Origin: Caulobacteraceae bacterium
GTDB lineage: Bacteria; Pseudomonadota; Alphaproteobacteria; Caulobacterales; Caulobacteraceae
Direction: 5' to 3'
Length of the DNA: 6,036 nucleotides
Assembly: GCA_025351125.1 (NCBI GenBank)
Contig: JANXWN010000011.1
Span: forward strand, 1-6,036
Shown: positions 1-6,036 of the stretch, piece after piece
Layout: each line of letters opens with the position of its first letter
How positions within the stretch are numbered: position 1 is the stretch's first letter
Made by a program: the position numbers and the translations under genes
Notes under the pieces: generated by a model
Seen by the model: only the letters and a program-made list of their open reading frames with translations
What the model was told of the DNA's origin: nothing
The model's database searches: none

Positions 1-243
1 GGCATGGATCGCATCGGCCACCCGCAACGAATCGCCGTCGAAATCCCCGGCGAAGGCGATCGCATCTAGCGACTGGGCGACGGTTTTGGACGCCCACTGC
101 CCGTTTACGTGTCCGCCCATGCCGTCGGCGACGGCCCACAATCCGCGTTCGGGGGCAGAAACAAAGGCGTCTTCGTTGGCCGCCCTCACCCGCCCCGGAT
201 CGCTGAGGGCGGCGTCGACATAGCGAAATGCATGGCGCGTCAT
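1..243 (-). CDS. pppA: PP2C-family Ser/Thr protein phosphatase, T6SS PppA/Stp type (3' end cut by window edge)
   Basis: Only the first 81 residues are in the window; the frame is open to base 1. I translated it by hand from the ATG at 243-241. It reads MTRHAFRYVDAALSDPGRVR, then A-N-E-D-A-F (residues 21-26) and L-W-A-V-A-D-G-M-G-G-H (34-44). These are the first two PP2C signature blocks, with metal-binding Asp24 and Asp39-Gly40. No signal peptide is seen, so it should be a cytosolic Mn/Mg-dependent phosphatase. The family member in T6SS clusters (PppA) opposes the kinase PpkA by dephosphorylating Fha or TssL and turns secretion off. The ATG overlaps the tagF stop as ATGA, with a GAGGA ribosome-binding site 9 bases upstream, so it is probably coupled to tagF translation. 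The family assignment is firm. The PppA role is inferred from the T6SS neighbours, and the rest of the gene, including the remaining metal ligands, cannot be seen. Confidence 0.9.
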   Translation of the reverse strand, partial: MTRHAFRYVDAALSDPGRVRAANEDAFVSAPERGLWAVADGMGGHVNGQWASKTVAQSLDAIAFAGDFDGDSLRVADAIHA

Positions 244-809
244 CGGGGGGCGTCCTCGAACCCGGGGTCCGTGAGACGACCGATCACGTCGTCGGGGCGG
301 CGAGTAAAACAACCGGGCGCGAGGGTCGGACTGCCGGACGTCTCCCAGCGTTCCACGGGTTCGGCGTTCGCGGGCTCGTCGCCGATTACTCTTTGCGCGA
401 CCTCGCTACCGCGTTGCAGGAGCGTGTCGGCGTCCCACCCGTGTTCGAAGGCCTCGTAGATGACGTCCTCGAGCGCCAGGGCCACGGCGGGACCGTTCGC
501 CGCCTGCTCGGCGCTCAATCGATCCGCCGCCGTCATCACGAAAAATCGGCGCCCCACCGAATCCATCGAAGGCGCGAACGCGCCAGCGCGCCAGCCGGAT
601 CCGAACGTCCCCGGCGCGTCGACGAAACGCCACGGCGGGGCCGCGTCGTGCGTAGCCGCAAAATCAGGCCCGAGGCGCGCCTTGGCGTCGTCGAGCTGGG
701 TGCTGAACCAACCGTCCCATGCCTCCAGAGCAACGCCCTCAAGACCGCGACTAACGAAATCCCCGCGAGACGGAAGCTTGCCGAACACGATCACCGTCGA
801 CGCGGTCAT
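240..809 (-). CDS. tagF: T6SS-associated protein TagF (ImpM family)
   Basis: This is a 189-residue cytosolic protein of the TagF/ImpM family, a post-translational repressor of T6SS assembly. Visible family marks are G-K-L-P-S-R-G-D-F-V at residues 10-19, the W-D-x-W motif at 31-34, and the block P-S-M-D-S-V-G-R-R-F-F-V around 80-91. No membrane segment or signal peptide is present. I chose the ATG at 809-807 because it overlaps the tssM stop codon as ATGA. A longer reading from a TTG at 836 would add nine residues inside the tssM end but has no better ribosome site. The Shine-Dalgarno before the chosen ATG is weak (GAAG close to the start), so initiation probably depends on ribosomes ending tssM. 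In Agrobacterium, TagF is fused to the PP2C phosphatase; here the two are separate genes overlapping by 4 bases. In Pseudomonas, TagF is reported to act through Fha. Confidence 0.93.
   Translation of the reverse strand: MTASTVIVFGKLPSRGDFVSRGLEGVALEAWDGWFSTQLDDAKARLGPDFAATHDAAPPWRFVDAPGTFGSGWRAGAFAPSMDSVGRRFFVMTAADRLSAEQAANGPAVALALEDVIYEAFEHGWDADTLLQRGSEVAQRVIGDEPANAEPVERWETSGSPTLAPGCFTRRPDDVIGRLTDPGFEDAPR
253..257 (-). promoter_or_regulatory. Ribosome-binding site of the PP2C phosphatase gene
   Basis: On the minus strand the bases GAGGA lie inside the last codons of tagF, with 9 bases between them and the ATG at 243-241. This supports that ATG as the true start and shows the phosphatase is initiated from within tagF rather than made as a fusion. 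Confidence 0.6.
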
Positions 810-3800
810 AACTTCGCCGGGCAACGGAACGACCAAAGACTACCGCGTCGGAAGGGATTGCGGTCGGAATTGAGCTCGAATTTGAGCGTCGCAAACGTCG
901 TGCCTTCGCCAAAAGTGGCTTTGAACGCGGTCGGCCCGGCGTTTTCCTGGCGCGCCTTGTCCATCAACCGAAATATCGCCCAGGGTCCGCGCATGGTGAT
1001 GGTTTTCAGCGCTGTCGCGCCGCTGAACAAGGTGACATGCGCTTCCTGCAGGCCGCTGGATGCCGACCACATCAGGGGTTTGGCGCCCACCGTGCTGGTT
1101 TCAAAACGATAGGTCGCGCCGCCGCTCGATATCTCCACCGCCGTCACCGCCCCGCCAAAACCGGCTCCTTCAACTTGGAGGGCCAACCCGCTCGACAACA
1201 GGTCGTGGATCTCACTGGCCTTATGGAAATCCTCGGCCGCGAGCGGATCGAGCGCGGCGCCGATTGGGTCGTCGGTATTCCAACGCCACATCGGGCCGAC
1301 GCGATTGATCAAAGACCCCAACCGATCACGCGCAAAGGCTTCGAACGACCCACCGGCGCCGAACACCTGAAGCATGTCGGTCACTGACGCATCGCTCTGA
1401 CTGGCGGCGTTAAACGGATAGTGATCCGCCACCGTCGATTGACAAATCGGGGCAAGATCCTTGGCGTAAGCATCCGAGACGGCGCCTTGCGCGGAGGATA
1501 CCTGCGCCGATTTGCCCCCTTTCGCCGCAGCCGACACGAAGTCCTGCAACAAAGGTGGCGCTCCCGCCGACGAGGACGCCAAACCACCGATCGCCGTCGC
1601 CAGCTGACCCTGCAGCGCCGCGCCTCCCAGGCCACCCCCGGCGGCCGCGGCCCCGGCGCTGGCGGCGCCGGCGGTTTTCACCGCGCCAACGAAATCATCG
1701 ATCGGCGCGGGCGCCTTGCCGTCGCCGACATAGTCGTTAACCGGTTTAAAATAGTTGGCAATTTGCTGGCCGGCGTCGATTGTTGCGCCACCGCCCAAAC
1801 CACCTGCGGCGAGAGCCTCGGCGTTCTGCACGCCCTTGTTGACCTTGGCCATCATCGCCGCGCCGGGACCCGTCGGCGCCGCGCCGGTAAAGGTCGTATT
1901 GCGTCGGAGCTCCAGCAAAACCAATTTCAACGGCGAAGGCGTGCGGGTGAAAACGCCGTATGCGACGGGGTCGTGGAAATAATCGGCCGGTTTGATCGCT
2001 TTGACGACGGTCTCCCAAGCGGCGATATAATCCCTCGCATAAGCGGCGGCGACCCCCGATCCGACTTGGCTCATTTGACTTCTAACCGCCGTGGTTTCGG
2101 CGTCCGCCCCGAGCACCCATTCGTCCTTGCGCAGGTCTTCCTGAACGGTCTGCAAGCCTGTCAAATAGGCCTTTTGGTAGCCTTCCTTCGTAAAAAAGTA
2201 GGGAACCGAGAGTTGCAAGGTCGCGTCGCCAGCGGCGAAGGCGCGGCCATCGCCACTGGCCAAAACGGCGCTAGCCCGCCACGGGGCGCCCTCGCCGGCG
2301 GCTTTTTGCCGCAAGATGGCGTAAGCGCGGTCCGCCAAGGACAAATTTTGCACCGCCTGACGGGCCGAGGCGATCAGTCCGCCGTCCAGAGGCGTTTTGT
2401 GCTCGGGCCAAACGGCGCTGGGCTGTCCATCCTCCAGCAGGGCCTCCAAATGCGCACCCAGTTCTTCGCGGGTTTGTTGCCGGTCGGCGCCGGAGAACGA
2501 GGCGTTCGCCCAATCGCCTTTCACCCAACTTTTGATGGTTGCGGCGTCGAACGGCCCCTGCCCGCCTAACATTAAATAGACTTTCAGAGCTTCATAGACA
2601 GCCAACGGGTCGCTCTTGTGCTCCTCCATGAAATGCTCGAGCCGCAACAGAACGCGGGGCAGCAAAATCCGCTGCAAGGCTGTCTCGTAAGCCTGTTTCG
2701 CCTCGTCCGCGTGGCCGCTCTGATAAAGCCCGAACGATTTCATGAGCGGGTGGCCGCCCGCCTGCTGATCCTTGTAGCCGCCCGGCAATTCGCGCAGAGC
2801 GCGCAAAACCGCGAGTGACTGTTCCAAATCGGGGTCCGTGGCTTTGACTTCCACCAAATCTACACCGACCGAGCGCACCTCGGCCTGGGCGTTGATCGCC
2901 GCCGATTGCAATTTAGACTGCAAGTCGCGGTTACCGACGAAGCTGATCGCCCATAGTATCCCGGTCAGCACAGCGACCCCGGCCACCGCCGCCAATCCGC
3001 CTATTAACGCGCCGCGACGCCGAGTGCGGGCGCGGGCGTCGTGCTGCACCAAGCCCGATTCGGGGAACACCACCTCGTCCAACAGGCGATTGAGGAAATA
3101 AGCCCTACCTTGGCCGGAGGCGGCGACTTGCGGTTGGTCATAGACCGAAGCCACCCCTGACAGCAGTCGATCCAACGGCGCGCCGTCCTGAACGCCGCTG
3201 GTGAGATAGAAGCCCCGCGGAACGCCGACGTCGTCGCCGCCGGCCAAGAACGCACCTTCCATAAAGCGTAAAATGCGTGATCGGAGGGTCTCGATTTGCG
3301 CCGGATAGCCGAGAATCAAACCGCGTCGGCGGGCATCGGGTTCGTCCTGCAAACGTTTGGCGGAGCGATCCGCGACACTTTGAGCAAACAGATCGAATTC
3401 CACCGCTAATGATTTGGCGTCGATCGTCTCGCCAAGCGGCAAGGTCGCTCCCACGACCGCTCGTCGACCTTCGACGTCGAGATCGTCGTAAAACTCCACA
3501 AATCCCGCCAGAAGGTCGGCCTTGGTAAACAGCACGTACACCGGGGCGGAAACTTCCAGCGTCCGACGCAGTTCGGCCAGACGACGGCGAACAGCCGAGG
3601 CGTGAGCATCCAGACTCGCGCGATCGGCGCGCAGCAATTCATCCAGACCAATCGCAACCAAAATGCCGTTGATCGGCTGCAGCGGCCGGTGCTTGCGCAA
3701 TAAGTTGAGAAACCCCTGCCACGCCTTCGCGTCCGCCGGAGAATCGGAATCTTGGGTGGTGTAGCGGCCGGCGGTATCGACCAAAGCTGCTTCGTCGGCA

Positions 3801-4264
3801 AACCAAAAATCGAGGTTTCGCGTGCCGCCGACGCCTTTTAAGGCGCTGTCGGCGTACGGGAACCGCAGGCCTGAATTGATCAGGGCTGTCGTCTTGCCCG
3901 CGCCTGGCGGACCGATAATCATGTACCAGGGGCGATTGTAGAGATAATCGCGCTTGCCGCCGCTGGCTTTACGCAGAGCGCCGAGGGCCTCCGCCATGCG
4001 CTTGGTGACGACCTGAACTTCAGCGCTGCCCGGCTCGGGGGTCGCCAATTCCTTGGCGATGGCGGCATCGGCCCGCCGCGCCTTACGGACCCGAACAAAA
4101 GCAAATATGCCCCACACGCCGAACACCAAGACGGCTAGCAAGAGGCGCACCCACCATGGCCGCAGAAAATGCACGAAGATCGGCAGGGCCAAACATAGGC
4201 ACAAGGCCACCAGCACGGCGGTGACGAGGCTGATGGTCCACCAGTTGAAAAAAAATCGTTTCAC
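806..4264 (-). CDS. tssM: T6SS inner-membrane complex protein TssM (IcmF/VasK family NTPase)
   Basis: Full-length 1152-residue TssM, the large inner-membrane protein that joins TssL and spans the periplasm to the outer-membrane TssJ. Two hydrophobic segments lie near residues 11-34 and 39-57, and a third near 419-443. This gives the usual layout: a cytosolic NTPase-like domain between segments 2 and 3, and a long periplasmic part after it. The cytosolic domain keeps an intact Walker A (G-P-P-G-A-G-K-T, 118-125), a D-T-A-G box (163-166) and T-K-A-D (247-250), so nucleotide binding is likely. IcmF marks follow: F-Y-L-T-S-G (352-357) and V-V-F-P-E-S-G-L (398-405). The C-terminal domain (about 1040-1152) has G-P-W-A-I-F-R-L, N-P-F and F-R-C-P. 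The start is GTG at 4264-4262, with an AGGGG ribosome site; no better start is seen. Oddities are a T8 run in codons 4-6 and an Ala/Gly-rich stretch at about 864-905. The stop overlaps the tagF start. Confidence 0.97.
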   Translation of the reverse strand: MKRFFFNWWTISLVTAVLVALCLCLALPIFVHFLRPWWVRLLLAVLVFGVWGIFAFVRVRKARRADAAIAKELATPEPGSAEVQVVTKRMAEALGALRKASGGKRDYLYNRPWYMIIGPPGAGKTTALINSGLRFPYADSALKGVGGTRNLDFWFADEAALVDTAGRYTTQDSDSPADAKAWQGFLNLLRKHRPLQPINGILVAIGLDELLRADRASLDAHASAVRRRLAELRRTLEVSAPVYVLFTKADLLAGFVEFYDDLDVEGRRAVVGATLPLGETIDAKSLAVEFDLFAQSVADRSAKRLQDEPDARRRGLILGYPAQIETLRSRILRFMEGAFLAGGDDVGVPRGFYLTSGVQDGAPLDRLLSGVASVYDQPQVAASGQGRAYFLNRLLDEVVFPESGLVQHDARARTRRRGALIGGLAAVAGVAVLTGILWAISFVGNRDLQSKLQSAAINAQAEVRSVGVDLVEVKATDPDLEQSLAVLRALRELPGGYKDQQAGGHPLMKSFGLYQSGHADEAKQAYETALQRILLPRVLLRLEHFMEEHKSDPLAVYEALKVYLMLGGQGPFDAATIKSWVKGDWANASFSGADRQQTREELGAHLEALLEDGQPSAVWPEHKTPLDGGLIASARQAVQNLSLADRAYAILRQKAAGEGAPWRASAVLASGDGRAFAAGDATLQLSVPYFFTKEGYQKAYLTGLQTVQEDLRKDEWVLGADAETTAVRSQMSQVGSGVAAAYARDYIAAWETVVKAIKPADYFHDPVAYGVFTRTPSPLKLVLLELRRNTTFTGAAPTGPGAAMMAKVNKGVQNAEALAAGGLGGGATIDAGQQIANYFKPVNDYVGDGKAPAPIDDFVGAVKTAGAASAGAAAAGGGLGGAALQGQLATAIGGLASSSAGAPPLLQDFVSAAAKGGKSAQVSSAQGAVSDAYAKDLAPICQSTVADHYPFNAASQSDASVTDMLQVFGAGGSFEAFARDRLGSLINRVGPMWRWNTDDPIGAALDPLAAEDFHKASEIHDLLSSGLALQVEGAGFGGAVTAVEISSGGATYRFETSTVGAKPLMWSASSGLQEAHVTLFSGATALKTITMRGPWAIFRLMDKARQENAGPTAFKATFGEGTTFATLKFELNSDRNPFRRGSLWSFRCPAKL
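1550..1675 (-). other. Ala/Gly/Ser-rich low-complexity segment in the TssM periplasmic domain
   Basis: Residues 864-905 of TssM are mostly Ala, Gly and Ser (for example A-G-A-A-S-A-G-A-A-A-A-G-G-G-L-G-G). It follows a related Gly-rich patch near 818-827 (L-A-A-G-G-L-G-G-G-A). The DNA here is very GC-rich and repeats GCG/GGC-type triplets. It looks like a flexible linker between the helical periplasmic part and the conserved C-terminal beta domain. I cannot tell whether it is an insertion relative to close homologues. Confidence 0.6.
4248..4255 (-). repeat. T8 homopolymer in codons 4-6 of tssM
   Basis: On the coding (minus) strand the bases after GTG AAA CGA are TTT TTT TTC, a run of eight T. 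It encodes Phe-Phe-Phe just before the first membrane segment. In otherwise GC-rich DNA such a run at the start of an essential T6SS gene is conspicuous and could permit polymerase or ribosome slippage. It may equally be chance from three Phe codons. Confidence 0.85.
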
Positions 4265-4270
4265 GATCCG

Positions 4271-4275
4271 CCCCT
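4271..4275 (-). promoter_or_regulatory. Ribosome-binding site of tssM, overlapping the tssL stop codon
   Basis: On the minus strand AGGGG begins with the last two bases of the tssL TAG stop (4276-4274) and ends 6 bases before the GTG start of tssM. It decides the GTG at 4264 as the start and suggests that ribosomes terminating on tssL lie over the tssM initiation site. Confidence 0.6.
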
Positions 4276-5647
4276 AACCGCTTCGCGGAATGACAATTTC
4301 GACGCGCCTATTGAGCGCTTTACCGGCCGCCGTCGCGTTCGGCGCGATCGGCCGCGCATCTCCGAAACCTTCGGCGCTGACCCGGCCGCCGTTGGATAAT
4401 TTGCGCTTGAGGATCGCCGATACCGCCTGCGCGCGCGCCGTGGATAGGGCGGCGTTGTCGGGGAAGGTCAGTGTTTTGACCTTATCGGTATCGGTATAGC
4501 CTTCGACTTTAACGGTCCCTGGCTGAGTCTCGATGGCTGCGGCGACCCGCTCTATCAGAGGAGCGCGAGCGGATTCCAGTTGATCGGACCCCGAGGCGAA
4601 CAATTGTCCGACCGTCGTACGCACGCGCACCGTTGATCCGTCCTCTTCGACGACCACCAAATGCTGCGCGATTTCCGGCGCGAGAAACGTGCGCAAGGTC
4701 TGAGCCTGGCCCGAGTTCGATACCGGCGGCGGCGGCGCGACGCGCGATAAGCGCAACGGTTGATCGGGGTTGATCGCCTGCAACGCCGCCATGGCGTCGC
4801 GCCCGGTTTCCATCAGGACCAAACGAAGAATAATGTAGATCACCAGCAAAGCGGCAAATGCGATCCCGCCCGCCAGGGCGAGGATCGACCAAAACCCGAC
4901 CCGCCGCCGATCAGTCGGCGAACCTTTCCAATGCGGCGAGAGTTCGACCGATGAGAGCGTCCTGACGTGATCCAACCCGGCATACAGGCTCGTCATAACC
5001 TCCTGAAGTTTACGTTTGCCATCGGGCATAACCCGGAAACGGCCTTCGAATCCGGCAGCCAAGCAGGCGTGGTATAGCTCTATCAAATGGGCATATTGCG
5101 CCGGGCGGGCGAGCATGTCGTCGACCAATTGCCAGAACCGGTCGCCGCCGATGGCCTCTTGGAAAAACTGCACGACGAGACTGCGGCGCGCCCATTCCGC
5201 CCCGTCCGAAGCCCCGCCCGGCAGGTTTTGGGCAATGTCGTCGACCGTCGCGCAGAGGGCGTATTTGGCCCTTTGTCGTTCTTCGTCGGGGTAGCCGGCG
5301 GCGATATTCGCTTGGTCGAAAGCGCTAATTTGCGATGAGGCCTCGGCGTGCAGGCGCGGCAGATCGATTTGCGCCCTGCCAGATCGCACGCTGGCGGCCA
5401 GCGCCAGCAAGCGCGCCGCATTCGTCATCATAGTGTTGCGCACGTTCGGGGCGGTTGCGGGTTTAGGAATGTCATCGTCGGCCGAAGAACGGACGGGCCC
5501 GATGTTCGAAGACTGGCCGCCGACTTGCGGTGGAGTCTGTGGTTGTGGAGCACGCGCCGGCCCCGGCGCGGGCTCAGCGGTCGGTCGCAGTCCCTGCAGC
5601 GGCGAGGGCCGAAAGACCGTGCGGTTAGGGTTATTCTCGTCGCTCAT
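4274..5647 (-). CDS. tssL: T6SS inner-membrane protein TssL (DotU family) with C-terminal OmpA-like peptidoglycan-binding domain
   Basis: 457-residue TssL of the extended class. Residues 1-68 are Pro-rich and probably disordered. The cytosolic DotU domain runs about 72-240, where the helical block with R-A-K-Y-A-L-C-A-T-V-D-D is typical. One membrane segment lies at about 253-278, and a periplasmic OmpA-like domain fills about 330-457. That domain keeps G-Y-T-D (383-386), N-x-x-L-S-x-x-R-A (398-406) and N-R-R-V-E-I near the end. Asp386 and Arg405 match the pair that binds the diaminopimelate of peptidoglycan in OmpA-family proteins. TssL recruits TssM and, through its cytosolic part, contacts TssK of the baseplate. 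I chose the ATG at 5647-5645, which overlaps the tssK stop as ATGA. A GTG eight codons upstream (5671) is possible but lies within tssK. The Shine-Dalgarno is weak (GAGTGG), consistent with coupling to tssK. Thr10 in N-R-T-V-F-R-P lies where Agrobacterium TssL is phosphorylated. Confidence 0.95.
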   Translation of the reverse strand: MSDENNPNRTVFRPSPLQGLRPTAEPAPGPARAPQPQTPPQVGGQSSNIGPVRSSADDDIPKPATAPNVRNTMMTNAARLLALAASVRSGRAQIDLPRLHAEASSQISAFDQANIAAGYPDEERQRAKYALCATVDDIAQNLPGGASDGAEWARRSLVVQFFQEAIGGDRFWQLVDDMLARPAQYAHLIELYHACLAAGFEGRFRVMPDGKRKLQEVMTSLYAGLDHVRTLSSVELSPHWKGSPTDRRRVGFWSILALAGGIAFAALLVIYIILRLVLMETGRDAMAALQAINPDQPLRLSRVAPPPPVSNSGQAQTLRTFLAPEIAQHLVVVEEDGSTVRVRTTVGQLFASGSDQLESARAPLIERVAAAIETQPGTVKVEGYTDTDKVKTLTFPDNAALSTARAQAVSAILKRKLSNGGRVSAEGFGDARPIAPNATAAGKALNRRVEIVIPRSG

Positions 5648-6036
5648 CTCGCCACTCGCTTGACGCACCACAATTCAAGACGCAGGTCGGGCCAATCGCC
5701 CGCAACGTGCAGCCCCAAGGCGGGGGCCGACGCGAAATCGCGCCAATCGGGCGCCGAACGGTCGAGTTCGAAATAGACATAGCCCGGCAGCACCCGGATT
5801 TGCGGCGGCGGCGTAGGGGTGTGGCGCAAGGGTACACCCGGCAAGGCAGAGTCGACGATTTGTCGCATTTTCTGAATGGCGCCGATCTTGGCGATGGCGG
5901 GGAACCGCCCGCGAATATCGTCGAGCGACGCCGACGCCTTGACCGCCAAGTAAAAATAGCCGGTCTGATACAGATTGTGATCGGTAATTTTCGACAAATA
6001 GGCCCCGGGTCCGGCCACCTCCAACGGAAGTTGCAG
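5644..6036 (-). CDS. tssK: T6SS baseplate protein TssK (C-terminal part; 5' end cut by window edge)
   Basis: The last 130 residues and the TGA stop of TssK (ImpJ/VasE family) are present; the frame is open to base 6036. Recognisable family traits are Y-F-Y-L-A-V, then I-A-K-I-G-A-I-Q-K-M, the A-L-P-G-V-P-L turn, the P-T-P-P-P-Q-I stretch before Y-V-Y-F-E-L, and the ending L-E-L-W-C-V-K-R. TssK is a cytosolic trimer that connects the T6SS baseplate to the membrane complex. The visible C-terminal part belongs to the domain that family work places in contact with TssL and TssM, the two genes just downstream. Full TssK is about 440-450 residues, so roughly 300 residues lie outside the window. A TTG at 6024 could be taken as a start, but the reading frame continues through it with family-like sequence, so it is an internal codon. 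The stop overlaps the tssL ATG. Confidence 0.93.
   Translation of the reverse strand: MQLPLEVAGPGAYLSKITDHNLYQTGYFYLAVKASASLDDIRGRFPAIAKIGAIQKMRQIVDSALPGVPLRHTPTPPPQIRVLPGYVYFELDRSAPDWRDFASAPALGLHVAGDWPDLRLELWCVKRVAR

Noticed and set aside
810..836. Earlier TTG start for tagF, adding nine residues
   Set aside because: The ATG at 809 forms a standard ATGA overlap with the tssM stop and places the family motif at residue 10. The TTG has no clear ribosome site.
228..1112. Open frame of 294 codons on the plus strand, crossing tagF and the end of tssM
   Set aside because: It spans two well-supported minus-strand genes and their junction, and has an Arg-rich, domain-free product. It is a shadow frame.
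1421..2569. Long open frame of 382 codons on the plus strand
   Set aside because: It lies wholly antisense to tssM. Its translation is Arg/Gly/Ala-rich with no recognisable domain, as expected of a shadow frame in GC-rich coding DNA.
4248..4262. A-rich patch on the plus strand as a promoter or terminator
   Set aside because: It codes for Phe-Phe-Phe in tssM. No paired -35/-10 elements or stem-loop preceding the run are visible.
5648..5671. Earlier GTG start for tssL, adding eight residues
   Set aside because: The added residues have no family resemblance. The ATG at 5647 overlaps the tssK stop in the same way as the other junctions and gives an M-S-D-E-N-N start.
1..6036. tRNA, rRNA, CRISPR, insertion sequences, effector/immunity genes
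   Set aside because: The whole window is covered by five T6SS core or regulatory genes. I saw no regular spaced repeats, terminal inverted repeats, transposase motifs or room for an extra cargo gene.

Overview
The window is a compact, single-direction piece of a type VI secretion system (T6SS) gene cluster, read entirely on the minus strand (from high to low coordinates). In transcription order it holds the 3' end of tssK (baseplate), complete tssL with a C-terminal OmpA-like domain (inner-membrane DotU protein), complete tssM (IcmF-type membrane-complex NTPase), complete tagF (post-translational regulator) and the 5' end of a PP2C-family Ser/Thr phosphatase (PppA/Stp type). Both edges cut genes. 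There is no intergenic stretch longer than 9 bases, so no promoter, terminator, RNA gene, CRISPR array or mobile element is visible.

The DNA is GC-rich with strong third-position GC, which produces long antisense and out-of-frame shadow ORFs. The order tssK-tssL-tssM-tagF with a phosphatase gene resembles the imp-type clusters of Proteobacteria, including Alphaproteobacteria such as Agrobacterium and Rhizobium. An alphaproteobacterial host is my inference from this layout, not something the sequence proves.

The products fit one job. TssK links the baseplate to the membrane complex, TssL and TssM form the trans-envelope channel with a peptidoglycan-binding module on TssL, and TagF with the PP2C phosphatase form the negative arm of the threonine phosphorylation pathway that controls firing. 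A Thr near the TssL N-terminus sits where a kinase/FHA-read site is known in Agrobacterium TssL, so the target of the switch and the off-side phosphatase may both lie in this fragment. The kinase (PpkA) and the FHA protein are not in the window.

Three of the four gene junctions are 4-base ATGA stop/start overlaps. The fourth (tssL/tssM) is a 9-base gap in which the tssM ribosome-binding site overlaps the tssL stop. This points to one translationally coupled operon. Nothing here is clearly a new system. The most interesting details are the candidate phospho-Thr motif in TssL, the unfused but overlapping tagF/phosphatase pair, a T8 homopolymer just after the tssM start codon, and a long Ala/Gly-rich low-complexity segment in the TssM periplasmic domain.
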